Source of the DNA: Spirochaetaceae bacterium
GTDB taxonomy: Bacteria > Spirochaetota > Spirochaetia > SZUA-6 > Bin103
DNA: 37,935 bases
Assembly: GCA_028821475.1 (NCBI GenBank)
Contig: JAPPGB010000106.1
Coordinates: forward strand, 1 to 37,935
Direction of reading: 5' to 3'
Below, piece by piece: positions 33,198-37,935 of this stretch. The position numbers and the translations under genes are program-made. Positions within the stretch are counted from its first letter, which is position 1; each line of letters begins with the position of its first letter. The notes under the pieces were generated by a model. It saw only the letters and a program-made list of their open reading frames with translations. It searched no databases and had not been told where the DNA came from.

Positions 33198-34990
33198 GCA
33201 GGCTGGCGGTGCTGGCGCGGCTGCTCGGCTACCGCAAGTGGAACTTCCTGTTCATGACCTGTGCGCGGGTGCTGGTGTTCGGCGTCTCGTTCCAGATGAT
33301 CGGCATCGTTTCGCGCGTGCTGCTCGACGAGCTGAGCGGCGCCCGCGCGCTGGTGTTCGGGCCCTGGCTGCTGTGCGGCGGCCTGGTGGCCATCGCCCTG
33401 GCGCGCTCGGTGGTGGTGTTCGTCGACGTGCCGCTGCACTTCCGCACCGAGTTCGCGCTCGCCTCGCTGCTGCGCAAGAACGTCCTGGAACGCGTCCTGA
33501 GCCGGCCCGCCGGCCACGCGCTGCCGCATACGCCGGGCGAGGCGATCAGCCGGCTGCGCGACGACGTCGAAGGCGTCGTGAAGCTGCTGATGGAGGCTTC
33601 CTTCCAGGTCGGCACGCTGGCGTTCGCGGTCGCCGGGGGCGCCGTCATGATCGGCATCGACCCGCTGCTCACCGCGATGGTGTTCGTGCCACTGGCCGTC
33701 GTGGTGGTGATCGTGCGCTTCCTGCGCAAGCGGATCAGCACCGTGCATGCCCGGTTCCGGCGCGACACCGGCGCCGTGACAAGCTTCATCGCCGAACTGT
33801 ACGCGGCGATTCCGGCGCTGCAGGCGTTGTCCGCGGAGGAACGCGCCACACGCCGCTTCGAACAGCTTAACGAGCGGCGCCTGGACGGCGCGGTGCGCGA
33901 CCAGCTCCTGACCAAGCTGCTCAGCTCCGGGTTCGACAACATGGCGCAGATCGGTACCGGGGTAATCATGGTGGTGGCGGCCGGCGCCATGATCGACGGC
34001 AGCTTCACGGTCGGCGACTTCTCGCTGTTCGTCTATAACCTGACCTTTCTCTCGCAGCAGGCGGTCGGCATGTTCGGCGGCTTCATGACCCGCCTGCGCC
34101 AGGCCGGGGTATCGCTGGACCGGTTGCAGGAGCTGTTCGGCGACGCCGAGCCGCGCGCCCTGGTGGCGCCGAGCAGCGTGCACCTGCGTGGCCCGCTGCC
34201 AAAGATCCCGTACCGGCCCAAGAGCGCTGCCGACCGCTTCGAACGCCTGACCGTGGAGGGCGTATCGTTCCGCTACGGAGCCTCCGAAGCGGGTATCCGG
34301 GACATCGATCTGGAGGTACGACGCGGCCAGCGCGTGGCCGTGGTGGGCCGCATCGGGGCCGGCAAGTCTACCCTGCTGAAGGTGCTGCTGGGGTTGTTGT
34401 ACGCCGACGCGGGCCGGGTGCTGTGGAACGGCCGCCCGGTAAGCGAGGCGGCCACGGCAATGGTGCCGCCGCGGGTGGCCTACACGCCGCAGGTGCCGGC
34501 GCTGCTGAGCGCCTCGCTGCGCGACAACGTGCTGCTCGGCCTGCCGCGCAACAAGGTCGACCTGCCGTCGGCGGTACGCGCCGCCATGCTGGAAGCCGAC
34601 CTGGCGACGCTGGATGAGGGACTGGACACCATCGTGGGGCCGCGCGGGGTGCGCGTGTCCGGCGGCCAGGCGCAGCGCATCGCCGCGGCGCGCATGTTCG
34701 TGCGAGATACCGAGTTGCTGGTGGTGGACGACCTGTCGAGCGCACTCGACGTGGAGACCGAGGCACAGTTGTGGCGCAACCTGTTCACCCGTTCCCCGGA
34801 ACTGTCGGTGGTGGCGGTCTCCCACAGCCAGGCGCTGCTGCGCCGCGCCGACCTGGTAGTGGTGCTGGAGAACGGCGCCATCTCGGCCCGCGGTACCCTG
34901 GACCGGTTGCTGGACTCCAGCGCCGAGATGCGCCACCTGTGGAGCGGCGCGCGCGCCGAGGCTGACGCGGCGCGCTCGGGGCAGCGCTGA
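33194..34990 (+). CDS. ABC exporter half-transporter, subunit with degenerate Walker B (pair 1)
   Basis: The protein has 598 residues: TMD of six helices, then an NBD. Walker A is GRIGAGKS, the signature is a full VSGGQ, and Walker [13 protein letters not shown] has Asp where the catalytic Glu normally stands. H-loop VSHSQ is kept. The GTG start (33194) overlaps the preceding stop (GTGA), so the two subunits are made in step. The residue swap complements the partner, so one composite site is consensus (partner Walker A/B with this VSGGQ) and one degenerate, as in TM287/288 or BmrCD. Substrate unknown. Confidence 0.92.
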   Translation: MSRLAVLARLLGYRKWNFLFMTCARVLVFGVSFQMIGIVSRVLLDELSGARALVFGPWLLCGGLVAIALARSVVVFVDVPLHFRTEFALASLLRKNVLERVLSRPAGHALPHTPGEAISRLRDDVEGVVKLLMEASFQVGTLAFAVAGGAVMIGIDPLLTAMVFVPLAVVVVIVRFLRKRISTVHARFRRDTGAVTSFIAELYAAIPALQALSAEERATRRFEQLNERRLDGAVRDQLLTKLLSSGFDNMAQIGTGVIMVVAAGAMIDGSFTVGDFSLFVYNLTFLSQQAVGMFGGFMTRLRQAGVSLDRLQELFGDAEPRALVAPSSVHLRGPLPKIPYRPKSAADRFERLTVEGVSFRYGASEAGIRDIDLEVRRGQRVAVVGRIGAGKSTLLKVLLGLLYADAGRVLWNGRPVSEAATAMVPPRVAYTPQVPALLSASLRDNVLLGLPRNKVDLPSAVRAAMLEADLATLDEGLDTIVGPRGVRVSGGQAQRIAAARMFVRDTELLVVDDLSSALDVETEAQLWRNLFTRSPELSVVAVSHSQALLRRADLVVVLENGAISARGTLDRLLDSSAEMRHLWSGARAEADAARSGQR

Positions 34991-35120
34991 CCGGACGCCG
35001 CAGAGCGGCGCAATGAGAGTGCGCGTTGGCCCGCCCGGCACGCGGGGGCGCGGTGAGACTCCGGGGCCGCGCGCGCCGGCAGCAATGGGTGCAGCCGGTG
35101 CAGCCGGTGCGGACTGCCGG
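34991..35120. other. 130-bp convergent gap between the two ABC pairs
   Basis: No gene is seen. It contains GC-rich self-complementary stretches and a tandem repeat near its right end. No T-tract terminator is visible for either operon. Confidence 0.5.
35089..35109. repeat. Short tandem repeat of GTGCAGCCG
   Basis: Two exact 9-bp units (35089-35097 and 35098-35106) and a partial third. They lie between the convergent ABC operons. Probably minor; no function is evident. Confidence 0.6.
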
Positions 35121-36908
35121 TCAACGCGGCGCGCCGGGGCCGGGTGAGACGCCGGCGGCCGCGCCGAGGGCGAGCAGTCCGTGCAACCGGGAGCCGGGGT
35201 CCGCGAGCAGCCGTTGGCGCGGGCCGTACTCCACCATCCGGCCGCGTTCCAGGATCAGGATGTCGTCCACCTTCTCCACCGACCCCGGACGGTGTGCAAT
35301 CACCACGCCGGTGCGTCCGACGAGCAGTTCGGCGAGCGCCTCCTCCACGTCACGCTCGGAGACCGGATCGAGCCGCGCCGCGGCCTCGTCGAGGATGACG
35401 ACGTCAGGATCGCGCAGCAGCACGCGCGCCAGCGCCAGCCGCTGCGCCTCACCCGCCGACAAGGCCAGTTGCGCGCTCGCCAGCACCGTGTCCAGGCCGT
35501 CCGGCAGCGCCGCCAGCCAGGGCAGCAGGTGCAGGCGGTCCAGCGCGGACTCGATCGCGCGGTCGTCCACCGCGGCGTCGAACAGGGCCAGATTGTCGCG
35601 CACCGTGGCGCCGAAGAACTGCACCTCCTGCGTCACTACCGCGATCCGGGCACGCAACTCCCGCAGCCGGAACTCGCGCAGGTCGACGCCGTTCACGGTG
35701 ATGCGGCCCGCCTGCGGGTCGTACAGGCGCGCGAGCAGGCGCATGATGGTGGTCTTGCCGCTGCCGGTGCGGCCCAGGATGCCAAGCGTACGCCCCGGCG
35801 CGACCGTCAACGACAGGTCGCGCAGCACCAAACCGTCGCCTTCCCGCCGGTCGCCCGCGGCCGGGTAGCGGAAGCTGACCCGCTGCAGCGCGATGCTCAC
35901 CGGCCGGCGCGGGAACGTCTCGCGCGTTCCATCCGCCAACGAGCTGCGCTCCGCCAGCAGGCGCTGTATGCGCACCACGTTGCCGCCCGCCTTCTGCAGT
36001 TCCTCCATCTGGTGCGCCAGGTCCTCGAACGGCCAGAACAGCAGGTTGATGTAACTGAACATCAGGTACAGCGTGCCGAGGGTCATGTCGCCGCGCAGTG
36101 CCAGCGCCCCTCCCCACGCCATCATCAGGCCGGTGCCGAGGCCCATCACCACGTTGACCAGCGGCCACACCAGCGTGCCGAGACTGTATGCGCGCTTGGC
36201 GTGATACACCTGCGCCCCGATCAGGCCGGTCATCCGGCGCAGGACGTGCACCAGGCCGCCGAGCGCCTTGATCTCCTCGATGGCTGCCAGGCGCTCCTCC
36301 ACGAAACCGTGCAGGTCGGCGGCCGCCTCGCGCAACCGGTCGTAGTAGGGCACGCCGAAGCTGCGCAGCTTGAGCAGCATCGCGACGACCGCCACGGCAA
36401 ACAGGAACAGCGCCAGGCAGAGTCTCCAGTCCTCGATCAGCAGCGCCACCAGGATCCCGGTCAGCAGCAGCCCCGCGGCCAGCAGGCGCAACGAAAACTG
36501 CGCGAAGAAGGCGGCAAGCTGGTTGGCGTCGCCATCGATGCGCTCCAGCATCGCGCCGGGCGGATGGCGGCCGATGAAGCCGGGATCGAGACCCAGGGTG
36601 TGGCGCACCAGGTCGGTGCGCACGCGGTTGGTGGCGACCCAGGACACATTCTCGCCAATCACCGCGGCCGCCCCGCGGGTGAGCTGGCGCACGGCGGCCA
36701 CCGCCAGGAACCACGCCGCCGCGTGCGCCAGGGCGGCGGACGCCCCGCGCGCGGTCAACTGGTCCACGATGCCGCGCAACAACTGCGGGGCGTACACCCC
36801 GGCGGCCGTGTGCGCGAGCAGCAGCAGCGCCAGCAGGGCGACCTGCCCACGGCAGTCCGCGAGGTAGCGGGTCAGGAACCCGCGATACACCGCGAGCGAG
36901 GGGCGCAT
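35121..36908 (-). CDS. ABC exporter half-transporter, subunit with catalytic Glu (pair 2)
   Basis: The protein has 595 residues from ATG 36908: six-helix TMD (helix 1 VALLALLLLAHTAAG), then an NBD with Walker A GRTGSGKT, signature LSAGE (Ala and Glu replace Gly and Gln), Walker B VVILDEAAARLD with catalytic Glu, and H-loop IAHRPG. It resembles the 31332 protein along its length (EMIERVDGD versus AMLERIDGD, among many). It starts 5 nt after the stop of the partner gene on its right, and ends convergent with pair 1. The open frame continues upstream to 37397, but that is antisense shadow of the neighbour. Confidence 0.9.
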   Translation of the reverse strand: MRPSLAVYRGFLTRYLADCRGQVALLALLLLAHTAAGVYAPQLLRGIVDQLTARGASAALAHAAAWFLAVAAVRQLTRGAAAVIGENVSWVATNRVRTDLVRHTLGLDPGFIGRHPPGAMLERIDGDANQLAAFFAQFSLRLLAAGLLLTGILVALLIEDWRLCLALFLFAVAVVAMLLKLRSFGVPYYDRLREAAADLHGFVEERLAAIEEIKALGGLVHVLRRMTGLIGAQVYHAKRAYSLGTLVWPLVNVVMGLGTGLMMAWGGALALRGDMTLGTLYLMFSYINLLFWPFEDLAHQMEELQKAGGNVVRIQRLLAERSSLADGTRETFPRRPVSIALQRVSFRYPAAGDRREGDGLVLRDLSLTVAPGRTLGILGRTGSGKTTIMRLLARLYDPQAGRITVNGVDLREFRLRELRARIAVVTQEVQFFGATVRDNLALFDAAVDDRAIESALDRLHLLPWLAALPDGLDTVLASAQLALSAGEAQRLALARVLLRDPDVVILDEAAARLDPVSERDVEEALAELLVGRTGVVIAHRPGSVEKVDDILILERGRMVEYGPRQRLLADPGSRLHGLLALGAAAGVSPGPGAPR

Positions 36909-36913
36909 CGGCG

Positions 36914-37754
36914 TTACCGCTGCAGGGCGCGCCGGGCGGCGCCGGCGGCATTCCAGATGTGGCGCATCTCGGCCGACGCGGCGAGTAATTCGTCCAGGCT
37001 GCCGGCACTGTCGACGCGGCCGTCGCGCAGCACCACGATCCGGTCGGCGCGGCGCAGCACGCGCTGGCGGTGCGACACCACCAGGCAGGTGGGCCGCATG
37101 CTGGCCAGCCGGCTCAGCAGGCGATCCCACAACAGCCGCTCGGTGTCGATGTCGAGCGCGCTCGACAGGTCGTCGATCACCAACAAGTCGGCGCCCGTCA
37201 CCAGCATGCGGGCGGCGGCCAGCCGCTGCACCTGGCCGCCGGAAAGCCGCACGCCGCGCGGGCCGACGCGCGTCTCCAGGCCCTCGGGCATCGTTTCCAG
37301 GTCCGGCTCCAGCACGGCGTCGTGCACCGCCCGCGCCAGCGCTTCGGCCGTGACCGGCGCGCCGAGGGCGATGTTGCCGGCGATGGTGTCGCTGCACAGG
37401 CGCGGAACCTGCGGCGTGTAGGCGGCGCGCGGCGGCGTCATGAAGCGCCCCGGCTCGGCCACCGGGTCGCCGTTCCAGCGCAGCTCGCCCGCGTGCAGCG
37501 GCAGCAGGCCGAGCAGCACCTTGAGCAGGGTGGTCTTGCCGGCGCCGACGCGCCCGGTGAGCACGGTAAACGAGCCGCGCTCCAGGGTGAGGGTAACGTC
37601 GCTGATACCGGCCCTGCCGCCGGGATGGCGGTAGGCGGCGGCACGCAGCTCCAGCCGCCGCAACGGCGCGGCGCCGGCCTGACCGGGAGGTGCCGGTGCA
37701 TCGGCCACGCCCGGACCCCGTCGTCCGCCGGCTTGCAGGGTACTGGATGCCGGC
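36914..37754 (-). CDS. ABC exporter half-transporter, NBD part with degenerate Walker B (pair 2), 5' truncated
   Basis: The C-terminal NBD is complete: Walker A GRVGAGKT, signature RLSGGQ, Walker [13 protein letters not shown] with Asp for Glu, H-loop VSHRQR. No transmembrane domain remains. A GTG at 37708 would give a 264-residue stand-alone NBD, but the frame stays open further ([15 protein letters not shown]), reading like the linker after a TMD. I therefore treat the gene as cut by the degraded window end. It resembles the 33194 protein ([13 protein letters not shown] versus [13 protein letters not shown]). The partner begins 5 nt downstream. Confidence 0.75.
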
Positions 37755-37770
37755 GCCGGCCGGCGCCGGC
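37749..37770. repeat. 22-bp perfect G/C palindrome at the end of readable sequence
   Basis: GCCGGCGCCGG joined to its own reverse complement, with no loop. It sits exactly where sequence quality appears to collapse, so it may be the structure that blocked sequencing or assembly. Confidence 0.85.
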
Positions 37771-37773
37771 CGT

Positions 37774-37935
37774 GGGGGGGGGCCCGCGCCCCCGGCGGGG
37801 GGGCGGGGGGGGCGCCCCGGCCCGGGGGGGGGCCCCCCGGCGCGCCCCGCCGGCGCCCCCGGCCCGGCCCCGCGCGGGGCGCGGGGGGGCGGCGCGGCGG
37901 GGCGGGGGGGGGGGCGGCGGGGGGGACGGGGTGGT
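37774..37935. other. G/C-only low-complexity tail, probable assembly or base-calling artefact
   Basis: From 37774 to about 37925 there is no A or T at all, and long G and C homopolymers dominate; only the last few bases include A or T. No protein-like frame and no recognisable repeat element is seen. Real 70% GC coding DNA does not look like this, so I infer corrupted contig-end sequence. Confidence 0.8.

Noticed and set aside
35181-37421. 746-codon plus-strand open frame opposite the second ABC pair
   Set aside because: Gln/His/Arg-rich shadow of the two ABC genes.

Overview
This window is a roughly 70% GC bacterial chromosome segment. It most likely comes from a spirochaete, probably an uncultivated high-GC member of the Spirochaetales or Spirochaetaceae assembled from a metagenome. 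The basis is the spoVG / tRNA-Gln / rplY / pth / tilS / ftsH order, the rplU-rpmA-obgE-nadD-LCP-rsfS order, and the protein features. Gene-order memory and protein resemblance support this placement; no phylogeny was run. GTG and TTG starts are frequent, and neighbouring genes are often coupled by four-base GTGA overlaps. None of the three tRNA genes encodes CCA.

Positions 1-23,562 are almost entirely housekeeping. The left edge holds the tail of an unidentified gene coupled to a P-loop protein with an Asp23/Gls24-like C-terminus. Next come a poly(A) polymerase/CCA-type nucleotidyltransferase behind a ClpX-like unfoldase that lacks the zinc-binding domain (both minus strand). They are followed by a DEAH RNA helicase (hrpA), aroB behind a LysM/degenerate-M23 envelope protein, tRNA-Pro and tRNA-Asp under one clear promoter, a membrane-anchored parvulin-type foldase, and lepA. 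A minus-strand proteostasis pair follows: ftsH and an HtrA-like lipoprotein protease. Then come tilS, pth, rplY, tRNA-Gln and spoVG. A divergently transcribed gene encodes a tiny, extremely aspartate-rich protein. The ribosome-linked operon rplU-rpmA-obgE-nadD-LCP-rsfS closes this part.

Positions 23,678-31,292 are accessory metabolism: a DUF6807/PmoA-like protein, a VOC protein, a family I CoA-transferase, a Gfo/Idh/MocA oxidoreductase, a MaoC-type hydratase, an SDR dehydrogenase, a xylose-isomerase-like TIM-barrel protein and an N-sulfoglucosamine-sulfohydrolase-like sulfatase. Together they suggest use of sugar or sulfated-glycan derivatives and CoA-linked organic acids. The exact substrate cannot be read from sequence.

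Positions 31,332 to the right edge hold two convergent pairs of ABC exporter half-transporters. In each pair one subunit has a catalytic Glu with an altered signature (LSAGQ or LSAGE). The other has Asp after Walker B with an intact signature. This is the hallmark of heterodimeric exporters with one degenerate ATP site. The last gene is cut at its 5' end. Just beyond it lie a 22-base perfect palindrome and about 150 bases made only of G and C, which looks like a degraded contig end rather than biology.

I see no CRISPR array, insertion sequence, phage module or defence system. The best candidates for new biology are small: the Asp-rich protein, the P-loop/Asp23-like protein, the ZBD-less ClpX homologue, an Obg with a G-domain insertion, and a Pth with altered active-site residues.
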